A stretch of DNA of 64,000 bases from Aliikangiella coralliicola (GCF_007004725.1 NZ_ML660163.1:390915-454914), one strand, 5' to 3'; positions 17,220-25,996 are shown, numbered from the stretch's first letter. Made by a program: numbers and translations. The notes: generated by a model not told the origin, from the sequence alone.

Positions 17220-18497
17220 ATGGAACGGCGCAATTTCTTAACACATCTGGGTGGCTCGTTAGCTACAACGGCATTGATGATAGCTAACAACGCAACTGCG
17301 AATCCCGCCCTCAATCAGTCTAACGACCAAAACTTAGCAAGTGGTCCAAATAGTATAAGAAAGGCTTTCTCTCGCCTGGAAAAAGACATTTACCTCAATG
17401 CAGCCGGAATGATGCCTTTAAGTACATTTAGTGAAAAAGGTTTGCAACAATACCTGAACTTTCAACGACTGGGGTATAACGACGGCGATGGTGAATATGT
17501 CTCGGCAATGCAAAACGAAATACGCGAATTATTTGCATCACTGATAAAAGCGAAAGTAGACGAAATCGGTCTGGTACACTGCACAAAAGCGGGTGAACAA
17601 ATCGTTCTGGACGCTATCGACAGCATAAAATCCAAGGGAAGTATTGTCACTAACGATCTTCACTTTTCTGGCTCCTTACATAATTTAATCGGTCTTAAAA
17701 AGTCAGGGCGAGATGTTCGCATTGTTAAAGCTGAAGACTGGCGTATTAATTTGGAAAAAATGAAATCAGCTATTGATGAGCGCACAGCATTGGTTAACGT
17801 AAGTTTGGTGTCGAATATTAATGGACATATTGAAGCGATCGGCGAACTTGCACAAGTCGCTCACCAACATGGCGCTATTGTTTACGCTGATATTATTCAA
17901 GCGGCCGGAATTGTCCCCATTGACGTCCATAAAATGGGCATTGATGTTGCGGCTTGCTCTTGCTACAAGTGGCTGTACGGTGTTCATGGCACTGGTTTTT
18001 TATTTGTCAGTGAAAAACTGCAAGGTAGCAAACTGCAAGATCGTCTTTTTCCGGGTAGCATTCGCCACAACTACGCTCCCTGGGTTGAAACGCCAGAGCT
18101 AACAAAAGAAGATTTTATTTACCAAGCTAAAACTGACGCTACACGTTATCAACCTGGTCATATCAGCTACCTCGGATATTGCGCCGCCTATGAAGGGTTA
18201 AAATTTATCAAACACATGGGAGTGGAAACATTACTCAGGCACAGTGTAAAGCTTAATCGTCAACTTAAATCAATGTTGAACAAGGATCGATTTGAGTGTA
18301 TTTCACCCAATATTGACGCTTCGCCAATTATTACATTTAGAACGCATGAAAATGATAATATTAAAGCGAAATTGAAAAAAGCAGGTATTGTCGTTTCTTA
18401 TGGTAAAAACCGGCTTAGAGTTTCACCTGCGATATACAACAATAGCGAAGATATCGAAAAGCTCGCGCTTGTGCTAAATGAAGGCGCGATCAAATGA
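17220..18497 (+). CDS. Tat-exported class V aminotransferase-fold PLP enzyme
   Basis: 425 aa. It begins with a twin-arginine signal (RRNFLTHLGG, then a hydrophobic stretch ending near NATA, residue ~28). The PLP fold has LVHCTKAGEQIVLDAI, HQHGAIVYADIIQAAGIVPID with the cofactor-holding aspartate, and CSCYKWLYGVHGTGFL with Schiff-base lysine K250. It resembles the cysteine desulfurase/isopenicillin-N-epimerase-like branch. Reaction unknown; no active-site cysteine loop for desulfuration is obvious near the C-terminus. Export of a folded cofactor enzyme by Tat fits the family, in which Tat signals recur. A GAGGG ribosome site precedes the ATG. A convergent hairpin at 18571-18601 ends the unit. 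Confidence 0.82.
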   Translation: MERRNFLTHLGGSLATTALMIANNATANPALNQSNDQNLASGPNSIRKAFSRLEKDIYLNAAGMMPLSTFSEKGLQQYLNFQRLGYNDGDGEYVSAMQNEIRELFASLIKAKVDEIGLVHCTKAGEQIVLDAIDSIKSKGSIVTNDLHFSGSLHNLIGLKKSGRDVRIVKAEDWRINLEKMKSAIDERTALVNVSLVSNINGHIEAIGELAQVAHQHGAIVYADIIQAAGIVPIDVHKMGIDVAACSCYKWLYGVHGTGFLFVSEKLQGSKLQDRLFPGSIRHNYAPWVETPELTKEDFIYQAKTDATRYQPGHISYLGYCAAYEGLKFIKHMGVETLLRHSVKLNRQLKSMLNKDRFECISPNIDASPIITFRTHENDNIKAKLKKAGIVVSYGKNRLRVSPAIYNNSEDIEKLALVLNEGAIK

Positions 18498-18570
18498 TCT
18501 TCAACCTGCTTACGCTTAAATAGAAAACAAGTTGAAAATTAGTTGCCCGAATATGGAGAATTCATTAAAG

Positions 18571-18601
18571 GGCTTATTGCCGAAAAGATCAACAATAAGC
18601 C
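18571..18601. terminator. Hairpin between convergent genes
   Basis: GGCTTATTG and CAATAAGCC form a perfect 9-bp stem (13-nt loop) between the stops at 18497 and 18608. There is no long T-run, so efficiency is uncertain. Confidence 0.5.
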
Positions 18602-18607
18602 ACAATA

Positions 18608-19153
18608 TCAGTCGTCAGATTTTTCAGAAGCTTTTAATCGCGAGAAATCCATCGTCCAGTTGGTTTCCCAGACATTTGCTTCTTCGATAAAATAGGCCTG
18701 TTCCCAATAGGCTGTTCCATCGTCTTTGACTCGCCATATAAACCTCAAAGGTATTGCTTTTCCGTCAACAATATCTTCGCCATAAAAAACAGCTTCTTTA
18801 CCGCAAAACGCACCGACGACCTGGTGTTCCAGTTTTGTGCGGTTTGAATCCATCCAGAATATTGTCCATAACTTTGTTTCGGGATTAAAAACCCTCACGC
18901 TCGCGCCATAAAAATCTCCTTCAGGCATTTCCACATGTGCTTCATCAGCATTCGCTAAACCTCCCATCATAGACCATGCATGGTAAGTTGAAGTGAAAGT
19001 ACTCCAGTCATCACAATTAACAAACCTTTCATTCAAGCGTCTGTGGGTAATAATGCGATCCCCGCCCAAAATAAAATCAAAGTCAGTTGAGCTGGAAGTG
19101 GATAAATCGATAGATTCAATGAGTTGCTTAACATTCACGTTTGATTCTCGCAA
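18608..19153 (-). CDS. DUF1579-like conserved protein
   Basis: 181 aa, no signal peptide. Blocks FDFILGGDRIITHRRL, DDWSTFTSTYHAWSMMGGLANADE, GASVRVFNPETKLWTIFWMD, FYGEDIVDGKAIPLRFIW and WEQAYFIEEANVWETNWTMDF fit the DUF1579-like calycin-type beta-barrel proteins of unknown function. The start is uncertain: no ATG is near, and either TTG at 19153 or GTG at 19138 (with GAGAA 6 nt before it) would work. It is downstream of a rhodanese gene and a divergent FtrA/GlxA-type regulator, an arrangement I have seen for this trio, so it may be controlled by that regulator. A terminator at 19205-19232 separates it from the rhodanese gene. Confidence 0.7.
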   Translation of the reverse strand: MRESNVNVKQLIESIDLSTSSSTDFDFILGGDRIITHRRLNERFVNCDDWSTFTSTYHAWSMMGGLANADEAHVEMPEGDFYGASVRVFNPETKLWTIFWMDSNRTKLEHQVVGAFCGKEAVFYGEDIVDGKAIPLRFIWRVKDDGTAYWEQAYFIEEANVWETNWTMDFSRLKASEKSDD

Positions 19154-19204
19154 TTTAGTTACAATATTTTAGTTTTAAAACCCGGTTTCGAAAATTTGCT
19201 TTCA

Positions 19205-19232
19205 AAAATTAGCGTGTAAGAGATTACACGCT
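19205..19232 (-). terminator. Rho-independent terminator after the rhodanese gene
   Basis: AGCGTGTAA and TTACACGCT form a perfect 9-bp stem with a 4-nt loop; on the minus strand AATTTTTG follows. It lies 59 nt past the rhodanese stop. Confidence 0.75.
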
Positions 19233-19290
19233 TCAAAACTAATTTGTAAGGGAAAAATAAATATCATCAACTAAATAGCCGAAATACAAC

Positions 19291-19683
19291 TTAGCGAACC
19301 AGCTCAAAACCTTCGTCTAGCCAACCGGTAACACCACCAATCATCTTTTTGACAGGCCGATTGAGCTTAGCCAGGCGAATCGCCGCTTTCTCCGTACCAT
19401 TACAATGAGGACCTGCACAGTAGACGACAAACAGTGTACCTTTAGAATATTTCGCAAGCGCTGTTTCATTCATTTTATGGTGAGGTAAATTTTCAGCGCC
19501 ATCGATATGTCCTTTATCAAAAAGAATATCAGCCCGTACATCAAGCAATACAAAATCTTTACGATCGTTAGTGAGTGCGTGGTGAACATCCCAACAATCA
19601 GTCTCGAAACGCAACAGATTTTCAAAGTGTTGTAGCGATTCAGCGCTATCGGCCACAGGAATTCTAGATACAGCAGAGGACAT
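19291..19683 (-). CDS. Rhodanese-like sulfurtransferase
   Basis: 130 aa single rhodanese domain, cytoplasmic. FVLLDVRADILFDKGHIDGAENLPH is the CH2A block. The active-site loop is YCAGPHCNGTEKAA, with C89 the probable persulfide cysteine and a second one, C94. GGVTGWLDEGF closes the domain. Such enzymes transfer sulfane sulfur to thiophilic acceptors. A strong AAGGAG lies before the ATG. It is divergent from an FtrA-type regulator whose start is ~180 nt away, a pairing common in proteobacteria, so expression is probably set by that regulator. Confidence 0.85.
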   Translation of the reverse strand: MSSAVSRIPVADSAESLQHFENLLRFETDCWDVHHALTNDRKDFVLLDVRADILFDKGHIDGAENLPHHKMNETALAKYSKGTLFVVYCAGPHCNGTEKAAIRLAKLNRPVKKMIGGVTGWLDEGFELVR

Positions 19684-19859
19684 AGATAATCTCCTTGAAG
19701 TTAAGTCATAAAGTCAAGTCATGAAGTTATTAATGGTGCTAGTATTAATAAGCTTGAGAAATTATCGCCAATATCAGACAAAACAAAAACTGGCTTAAAA
19801 GACATTTGTCGTTAATAATAAGCCATTATTATAGAATCGATAATGATGGTTTTTTGTTG

Positions 19860-20807
19860 ATGAATAAAGTTGCCATTTTGACCTACAAGCATATCTCCCT
19901 GTTTGAGCTAGGCTGTGCAACCGAACTTTTTTCGTTACCCAGACCGGAAATTAAAAACTGGTATCAAACTGACGTTATCTGCTTTCAAACAGAAGCGCTT
20001 GAAACAACAGGTGGAATGACGCTTTCCCCCCACCAAGTCAATCATTTAAAAAACTATCAGACGCTCGTAGTCCCATGCTGGTCGGTAAACCAACCGCAAG
20101 TGCCAAAGAAAATAGCCAGTGAAGCAAAGCGCTTAATTAAACGAGGCGGACGAATAATATCTTTTTGTTCCGGTGCTTTTTTTCTTGCTGAAATTGGCCT
20201 TTTAAATAATCGAACAGCCACAACCCATTGGGTTTACGCAGAGCAATTTAAGCAAAGATATCCACAAGTAGAATATCTCGAAGATATTCTTTACCAGTAT
20301 GATGGTATCGTCGGTTGTTCTGCTGGAAGCGCGGCTGCCATAGACTTGGGATTAGAAGTGATTCGTCAGGATTACGGCCATCAGATTTGTAATCAGGTGG
20401 CCAAAAGAATGGTTATGTCACCTCACCGGGAAGGCGGCCAATCACAGTTTGTTGAAACCCCGATTAGCAAGCGTCCGGATAACCTGGCTACAACACTGGA
20501 TTGGGCGGTTAAAAATCTAGCGACACCAATTGATGTTGATTTACTTGCAATAAAGTCCAATATGTCACGAAGAACCTTTGACCGAAAATTCCGAGCAGCA
20601 TTGAACTTAAGTCCTAAAGAATGGATTAATCAACAACGAGTACATTTAGCGAAAAATATACTGGAAACAACTCGCGATCCGATCGAGATAGTCGCGATTA
20701 ATTCGGGCTTTGAGAATGCATTAACCTTACGACACAACTTTCGAAAATATTTGCAACTATCGCCCACCCAATACCGTCGGCAATTTGGTCGAAGTAAAGA
20801 AAATTGA
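19860..20807 (+). CDS. GlxA/FtrA-family transcriptional regulator (DJ-1/PfpI + AraC HTH)
   Basis: 315 aa from the ATG at 19860, chosen because MNKVAILTYKHISLFELG is the usual start of the family; a TTG 54 nt upstream is in frame but adds an atypical tail. The N-terminal half is a DJ-1/PfpI-like domain (ISFCSGAFFLAEIGLL and a nucleophile-elbow-like cysteine; TTHWVYAEQF; VGCSAGSAAAIDLGL). The C-terminal ~100 residues form an AraC double helix-turn-helix (MSRRTFDRKFRAALNLSPKEW, shown here as its start MSRRTFDRKF, and ENALTLRHNFRKYLQLSPTQYRRQF). RMVMSPHREGGQSQF is typical of FtrA. It most likely controls the divergent rhodanese and DUF1579-like genes; the signal is unknown. Confidence 0.85.
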   Translation: MNKVAILTYKHISLFELGCATELFSLPRPEIKNWYQTDVICFQTEALETTGGMTLSPHQVNHLKNYQTLVVPCWSVNQPQVPKKIASEAKRLIKRGGRIISFCSGAFFLAEIGLLNNRTATTHWVYAEQFKQRYPQVEYLEDILYQYDGIVGCSAGSAAAIDLGLEVIRQDYGHQICNQVAKRMVMSPHREGGQSQFVETPISKRPDNLATTLDWAVKNLATPIDVDLLAIKSNMSRRTFDRKFRAALNLSPKEWINQQRVHLAKNILETTRDPIEIVAINSGFENALTLRHNFRKYLQLSPTQYRRQFGRSKEN

Positions 20808-20929
20808 CTGGCCCAATAAAGCAGTGGCGAAATACAACAAATCCAGTTAATCTGACAACAGCAATTTTGACTCTGATAATGAATAATGTGAGTGAATCTC
20901 CACAACCAACCCACACGAGAGAATGACAA

Positions 20930-22126
20930 ATGCCTTCATTAGCCGAGCGCATGAGCCGCGCCAAACCCAGTGCGATTATGATAATCGCCGATAAAGCTAA
21001 GCAACTTAAAAATGACGGACGAGATATCATTAGTTTTTCTGTTGGCGTTCCGAACTTTTTACCTGCAGAACATGTCTATGACGCGGCGCGCACAGCGCTG
21101 GCTGAAGATTCTGGCCAATACCTTTCAGGTCGCGGTGAAGACATTTTGGTTAACGCCTATCTTAAACGCCTCGAAGCGAATGGCTTTAGCGAATTCACCA
21201 AAGCAAATATCGCGACAGGAATTGGCGCTAAACATATATTGTTTTCACTGCTTTATGCGCTTATGAATGAAGGCGATGAAATATTAATTCCAACGCCTTT
21301 TTGGACGACTTATCAGGATATTGCCGATCTGCTTGGGCTTGAATCTCAGCAACTTCCTTGTTCTGCAGAGCAAAACTATAAACTTACGGCAGCGCAGTTA
21401 GAAAAAGCCATTACCCCTAAGAGTAAAGTTTTGTTATTTAATAATCCGTCAAACCCAACCGGCATGGTTTATAGCCAGGCTGAAATCAAAGCTTTAGGCG
21501 ACGTTTTAGAAAAACACGACTTGTGGATTGTTTCTGACGACATTTATAATCGCATGGTTTTTGACGGTATCGGCTTTCATCACTTATTAAAAACTAACCC
21601 CGCATTAAAAGATCGAATCATCATGATCGACTCTATCTCTAAATCCTATGGCATGCCGGGCTGGCGTGTTGGTTTAATGGCAGGCCCAGAAAGTGTCGCT
21701 GATGCGTTAGTCACGCTGAATAGTAATTCAATTACTAATATTCCCGGTGTTGTCGGCGCTGCGGCCGCAGCTGCAATCGCTGGCCCTCAAAACTTCGCGG
21801 ATGATATGTGCCGTGAGTTTACTAAAAAACGCGATGAAGTTATGGAGACAATGGCCCAAATTCCCGAAGTGAGCTGTCCGAAACCACAAGGTGCTTTTTA
21901 TGCCTTTCCCGATATATCGGCAGTGTTTGGTCGAATGCATCATGACCAGGTCATTCAAAATGACGTCGATTTTGCCGAACGCTTACTTGAAACTAAAGGG
22001 GTTGCTGTCGTGCCTGGTCGTGCGTTTGGAACGCCCAATGCCATTAGGATTTCCTACGCATGTAAACCTCAGGAATTAACTGAAGGATTAAAGCGACTGC
22101 GTGATTTCTTTTCCGAAATAAACTAG
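20930..22126 (+). CDS. Pyridoxal-phosphate class I/II aminotransferase, aspartate-aminotransferase-like
   Basis: 398 aa. Fold-type I motifs: FSVGVPNFLPAEH, YLSGRGEDILVNAYL, IPTPFWTTYQD, NNPSNPTGMVYS, IVSDDIYNRMVF, SISKSYGMPGWRVG with the PLP lysine, and the C-terminal IRISYA arginine block. It resembles the AAT-Igamma group that takes aspartate and sometimes prephenate. It is cytoplasmic and probably makes or degrades aspartate/aromatic amino acids with 2-oxoglutarate. It follows the GlxA-type regulator in the same direction at 122 nt, with its own ribosome site, and ends at a hairpin (22142-22165). The precise substrate cannot be read from the sequence. Confidence 0.88.
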   Translation: MPSLAERMSRAKPSAIMIIADKAKQLKNDGRDIISFSVGVPNFLPAEHVYDAARTALAEDSGQYLSGRGEDILVNAYLKRLEANGFSEFTKANIATGIGAKHILFSLLYALMNEGDEILIPTPFWTTYQDIADLLGLESQQLPCSAEQNYKLTAAQLEKAITPKSKVLLFNNPSNPTGMVYSQAEIKALGDVLEKHDLWIVSDDIYNRMVFDGIGFHHLLKTNPALKDRIIMIDSISKSYGMPGWRVGLMAGPESVADALVTLNSNSITNIPGVVGAAAAAAIAGPQNFADDMCREFTKKRDEVMETMAQIPEVSCPKPQGAFYAFPDISAVFGRMHHDQVIQNDVDFAERLLETKGVAVVPGRAFGTPNAIRISYACKPQELTEGLKRLRDFFSEIN

Positions 22127-22141
22127 CGCTTGATCTTATTT

Positions 22142-22165
22142 GCTCAACTTTATTTTAAGTTGAGC
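22142..22165 (+). terminator. Hairpin after the aminotransferase gene
   Basis: GCTCAACTT and AAGTTGAGC pair perfectly (9 bp) around TATTTT, 15 nt after the stop. There is no T-run after the stem. Confidence 0.55.
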
Positions 22166-22190
22166 ATCTACCTAAAGAATTCCTTTAATG

Positions 22191-22234
22191 TTTACACAAA
22201 TAATGCTTACGCAAATAATGTGTGCGCAAATTAG
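22191..22234. repeat. Three tandem ~15-nt repeats
   Basis: Units TTTACACAAATAATG, CTTACGCAAATAATG and TGTGCGCAAATTAG follow each other without spacing, in the 260-nt gap before the gene at 22387. They could be a binding-site array or simple slippage. Confidence 0.75.
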
Positions 22235-22386
22235 TTCTATTTGTTACCTCTCTACAATCATATGATTTCAAAGTAAAGCAAATTGACTTAGTTTTCTGAA
22301 CCTTTAATCAAACTACTAGTCAGAAGTTACTCGTTTCATTTTATACAGAAATTCCTGTACATACATAGACAAGTTTTGATCAATAT

Positions 22387-23229
22387 ATGGCTCTACAGCA
22401 AGCAGGTGCAATAACAACGGAATATCAATTTGAATCACTCTACCAAAGTATAAGAAGCTCGGATGATTATTACGCGATCAAAGAACAAACCAATAAATTT
22501 CTATCGATTGGTATCTGTATTTCAATATTTTTACACTTAAGTGCTGGACAACTTTTCTGGTTTCAGCACCAGACAATGAGCTCAACTTCCGAGCAACCAT
22601 CGAAGTCTTTTAAAATTAATCTTCTTTCCGGCACTAACTCAAAACCTGAAAAACAACAGATAAGCCAACAAGTAGAACCGCACCAAAGGGAAAAAACAGA
22701 ATCTGATAATCGAGAACCCAAATCACAGATATCGGAAAAAAAGACTGAACAACCCGAAGACTCATCGACGAATAAATCGCCTGAAAAAACAGCTCAATCA
22801 AAAATAGAAAACACCAGCCAAAACACTCAGTCAACAGCCGATAAGCAGATCGTTTTTGAAGATATTCTTGACGGCTTAAGAAAACAGACTTTAAACGAAA
22901 CTCAAGAGTCTGAGTTTCTAAGGTCAGACTTTATTGTTATGGACCCTAAGCTTAGACAAAAGCTCGATGATATTCTGCGCGAGAAAAAACGTATTGAAGC
23001 AATTAGTGAAAAGACTCGAAAAAGAAAAGAAAATGAATTTTACGAATTTCAATCCTATGGTAATGATCGAACGGTGCGCATTAATGGCAAATGCTTTCAG
23101 CTACAAAAACAACCTGACTTTTCTGATTTTAACTACCTTTGGACATCGATCGGAAGTTGTGAAAATAAAGTTAAACTTGATTTTACCAAGAGAAAACTTG
23201 ATCAAGAATATTTAGGAAAAACCTATTAA
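22387..23229 (+). CDS. Single-pass membrane protein with charged periplasmic linker, TonB-like layout
   Basis: 280 aa. A cytoplasmic N-terminus of ~45 residues is followed by one membrane helix (FLSIGICISIFLHLSAGQLF, about 50-69), then a long Lys/Glu/Gln/Pro-rich, low-complexity stretch (about 80-160), a predicted helical segment rich in Lys/Arg, and a ~55-residue C-terminal end with two cysteines (GKCFQL…GSCENK). The layout copies TonB-type energy transducers, but the TonB YP…R motif and fold residues are not seen, and no ExbB/ExbD genes are nearby. Function unknown. Its stop codon lies inside a 15-nt tandem duplication. Confidence 0.6.
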   Translation: MALQQAGAITTEYQFESLYQSIRSSDDYYAIKEQTNKFLSIGICISIFLHLSAGQLFWFQHQTMSSTSEQPSKSFKINLLSGTNSKPEKQQISQQVEPHQREKTESDNREPKSQISEKKTEQPEDSSTNKSPEKTAQSKIENTSQNTQSTADKQIVFEDILDGLRKQTLNETQESEFLRSDFIVMDPKLRQKLDDILREKKRIEAISEKTRKRKENEFYEFQSYGNDRTVRINGKCFQLQKQPDFSDFNYLWTSIGSCENKVKLDFTKRKLDQEYLGKTY

Positions 23230-23255
23230 TCAATACCATTTTAATCAATACCATT
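23226..23255. repeat. Exact 15-nt tandem duplication over a stop codon
   Basis: TTAATCAATACCATT occurs twice in a row. The first copy contains the TAA of the membrane protein gene at 23227-23229. Confidence 0.85.
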
Positions 23256-23302
23256 CAGCCAACAAACCAACGATTAAAACTTTAACATTTTGTTTCCGTT
23301 GA

Positions 23303-24043
23303 TTAACATAACAAAACCCTATCAACAAACTTCTTCATCAGACTATTTGATTCGGGAGTTTCTCGAGCTGATGCAATAACGTGTTCCAACTGAGACTCAT
23401 TTTCAGTGTAGCAGTTCTTATAAAAGGTGAGCCTTTGAACTAGAGTAGACTTGTTAATTTCAGGATGAAACTGGAACGCCCAAAACGGCTTATTTTTGAC
23501 CTTAATCCCGTGGACACATTGTTCGGTGTAAGCCAGCAACTCACAACCTTGTGGTAACTCAACGGCTTTTTGCTTATGAACCGATACCGCAAGAAACGGC
23601 TCAGGGATGTCTTTCAACAAAGTATCTTTTGCCGCGCTGTTAGACAATGAAATCGGTATCGTTCCCATTTCAAATTCGCCTTCTGACTCAATGATTGAAC
23701 CACCGAGTGCCAATACCGCCAACTGAAAACCGAAACAAGATGCAAACACAGGGAGCCCCTTTTCACAACAATGAAGCAACAACTTTTGCGCATCGATGAC
23801 AAAGGGGTAATCATCAGGCTGAAGCACATTGGCATCGCTTGCGCCTCCCACCCAAAGCGAGTCATAACCTGCTAACACAGATTCATCGAACGAAGGTCTG
23901 TCGAAGACATTCAGCGTTTCAATTTGCGACAGACTAAGCTGAGCATGCTCGGAAAAACTGCACAACTCTTCTTGAGCAATATCAGCACTTTTTCTTATTT
24001 GCATTAGCAACACTTTTAAATCGCTTCTATTTTTACTTTTCAT
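23303..24043 (-). CDS. Class I glutamine amidotransferase domain protein (GuaA-N-like)
   Basis: 246 aa stand-alone GATase. The nucleophile elbow is FASCFGFQLAVLALGG, and the partner histidine and glutamate are in FWAFQFHPEI, so the Cys-His-Glu triad is complete. SLWVGGASDANV is the usual P-loop-like GG motif. Members either hydrolyse glutamine for an unlinked synthetase or act as gamma-glutamyl hydrolases (PuuD type). The GEFEMGTIPISL block matches the GMP-synthase-like group. No synthetase gene is adjacent, so the substrate is unknown. The region upstream (24044-24437) is a gap with an unexplained hairpin. Confidence 0.8.
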   Translation of the reverse strand: MKSKNRSDLKVLLMQIRKSADIAQEELCSFSEHAQLSLSQIETLNVFDRPSFDESVLAGYDSLWVGGASDANVLQPDDYPFVIDAQKLLLHCCEKGLPVFASCFGFQLAVLALGGSIIESEGEFEMGTIPISLSNSAAKDTLLKDIPEPFLAVSVHKQKAVELPQGCELLAYTEQCVHGIKVKNKPFWAFQFHPEINKSTLVQRLTFYKNCYTENESQLEHVIASARETPESNSLMKKFVDRVLLC

Positions 24044-24278
24044 GTCATCAGCTTACTTAAGGCTTGCGAATAAACCATTGTTCCTTTTGACATTATAGCT
24101 GGTAACTCAGGCTTATCTAAAATGCTATTCCTTGATAATTTTTAACGCTAACAGAAAAAGTTTTGCATTGGTAGCTAGTTTCTTAGTTTCTAGTGAACTT
24201 TTTATCGATAAGTATTTTTCACAAATTTGATTAAAATTTTTAGTTTTATCTGGTTAGTCAAAACTTGTAGGGTAAATC

Positions 24279-24309
24279 AGGCCTGTTTATTTTTTAAACA
24301 AGCCTTTTT
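24279..24309 (+). terminator. Orphan terminator-like hairpin in the 24044-24437 gap
   Basis: AGGCCTGTTTA and TAAACAAGCCT (one mismatch) pair around 5 T, followed by TTTT on the plus strand. No plus-strand gene precedes it in the 394-nt gap; it lies 129 nt before the deiminase gene. It may end a small RNA or act as a leader attenuator. The gap contains no other visible feature. Confidence 0.5.
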
Positions 24310-24437
24310 CAATTCTGAAGCTGAATGCGCGAGAAAATAAAAAATAAACGAGCGAAGTACCCGAACAAAAACCGAAAAATTAGACTGTGCACAAGAAACA
24401 GATTGATGCACAAAAAATAACTAACGAGGATACTTAA

Positions 24438-25829
24438 ATGAAGCAAAAAACAAAAAGTAGTTGGTACACATCTACCTGTTTTTATTTCTTACTACTAACG
24501 ACAACGATCTTTAGCAACTTTGCAAACGCAGCCTTTCGCGCCAACTTCACTGCCGACAAAACAACAGTTGAGGTTGGAGAAAAGGTCAAGTTTACCGATA
24601 CTTCGACCGGTTATCGTGATTGGTGGGAGTGGGAATTTCAGGGCGGCACACCATCATACAGTGAGCGGCGCAACCCAACAGTGACTTACAATACTCCAGG
24701 AACTTATGACGTGACCTTAACAGTGTGGAACGGGTATCGACGATACCGCACAAAAACGATTAGAAATTACATTACAGTCACCGAAGCTGGCGGCGGTGAA
24801 CCAACCAGTATCAGAGTTCCTGCCGAATGGGAACCACAAGAAGCTATCTGGTTACAGTGGCCCGGTCGCTGGGAAAAAGTTTATGAGCCAGCCTTTGCCA
24901 AAATGGTCAATGTGATTGTTCAGTATCAAAGACTACACATTTTGTACAACAACAATACCATCAGAAACGAAGCTCGAACGGCAATCTTAGCTGCTGGAGG
25001 CGACCCCAACCATTACAATATTACCTGGCATTCAATTGGTAATGACAACGCCTGGATGAGAGATAATGGACCAGTTTACGTGGTACAAGATGGTGAAATG
25101 CGGATTCAAAATTGGGAATTTGACGCCTGGGGCGGTGGCTTTGGTAACAACGTCACTTACACCAAAGATAACCAGGTTCCAATTGCCGTCGGCGCCTATT
25201 TGAATATGCCGGTTGATAAAGTTGATGTCGTTCACGAACGCGGAAATCTTGAGTTTAACGGCAAAGATACTGTGATTTTGAACTGGAGCACTATTGGTGA
25301 TCCTAACCGCAATCCAGGTTACACCAAAGCCAAGGCCATCGCAGATATGAAAAAACACTTTGGTGTAAGCAAGGTGGTGATGATAGAAGGCGTTCACGAA
25401 GGTGATTTAACCAAAGGTCATATCGATGGCATCGCTCGATTTATCAATGAAAACACTGTCGTTGTGCCTCAATGTACCCAAAACTCTATTTGTAAACCAG
25501 GTGACGGCAAAGACGACAAGGTTAATGAAGACGCAGCAGCAACAATCGCAGCAGCCGGATTGAATGTCATTCGAATGCCGGTAGAAGGCTCAGTGACTTT
25601 CGAGGGCACGACTTTTGATGCCGAATACATGAACTGGATTGTGGGTAACGGATTTGTTATCGCCGTCGGATTTGATAACCCAACCCTGGACAACGCTGCA
25701 AAAGCCCGTCTTGAATCCTATTTCCCTGACAGAGAAGTGCATATCATCGAGATGTTGGCGTCCTGGAAAGCAGGAGGTGGAGCTCACTGTCATACCAATG
25801 ACCAACCAAGTTCGTTGATTACCCAATAA
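24438..25829 (+). CDS. Secreted PKD-domain peptidyl-arginine/agmatine deiminase family protein
   Basis: 463 aa with a signal peptide (cleaved near ANA, residue ~31). A PKD-like Ig domain (about 33-115; FTDTSTGYRDWWEW, NPTVTYNTPGTYDVTLTV) precedes a PAD_porph/agmatine-deiminase domain. Catalytic residues are in place: D209 in WMRDNGP, H328 and D330 in GHIDG, and nucleophile C451 in GGGAHCHTND. Agmatine deiminases are normally cytoplasmic. An exported member with a PKD domain is closer in layout to the Porphyromonas PPAD, which turns protein or peptide arginines into citrulline with ammonia release. Choice between peptidyl-arginine and free agmatine as substrate is unresolved. Good GAGGA ribosome site; terminator at 25903-25930. 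Confidence 0.85.
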   Translation: MKQKTKSSWYTSTCFYFLLLTTTIFSNFANAAFRANFTADKTTVEVGEKVKFTDTSTGYRDWWEWEFQGGTPSYSERRNPTVTYNTPGTYDVTLTVWNGYRRYRTKTIRNYITVTEAGGGEPTSIRVPAEWEPQEAIWLQWPGRWEKVYEPAFAKMVNVIVQYQRLHILYNNNTIRNEARTAILAAGGDPNHYNITWHSIGNDNAWMRDNGPVYVVQDGEMRIQNWEFDAWGGGFGNNVTYTKDNQVPIAVGAYLNMPVDKVDVVHERGNLEFNGKDTVILNWSTIGDPNRNPGYTKAKAIADMKKHFGVSKVVMIEGVHEGDLTKGHIDGIARFINENTVVVPQCTQNSICKPGDGKDDKVNEDAAATIAAAGLNVIRMPVEGSVTFEGTTFDAEYMNWIVGNGFVIAVGFDNPTLDNAAKARLESYFPDREVHIIEMLASWKAGGGAHCHTNDQPSSLITQ

Positions 25830-25902
25830 ATAGGTTGGTTCGTTTCGTGATATTTGTCCAACGATAATCGAAACGTATTAGCCAACAATTGCAAAGCTAA
25901 AA

Positions 25903-25930
25903 AAGCCTCGCGGTAGAAACTGCGAGGCTT
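25903..25930. terminator. Bidirectional hairpin terminator
   Basis: AAGCCTCGC and GCGAGGCTT, 9-bp stem, 10-nt loop, with an A-run before and TTATT after; it lies between convergent genes ending at 25829 and 25997. Confidence 0.8.
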
Positions 25931-25996
25931 ATTACAATGACATTGAAGTCTATCTGTTGCTACGTCTTAACCGCTTTTAAAAGCGAGCTTCTACAA

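Noticed and set aside
22387-23229. TonB gene call
   Set aside because: Only the membrane-helix plus charged-linker layout fits; the C-terminal TonB motif and ExbBD neighbours are missing.
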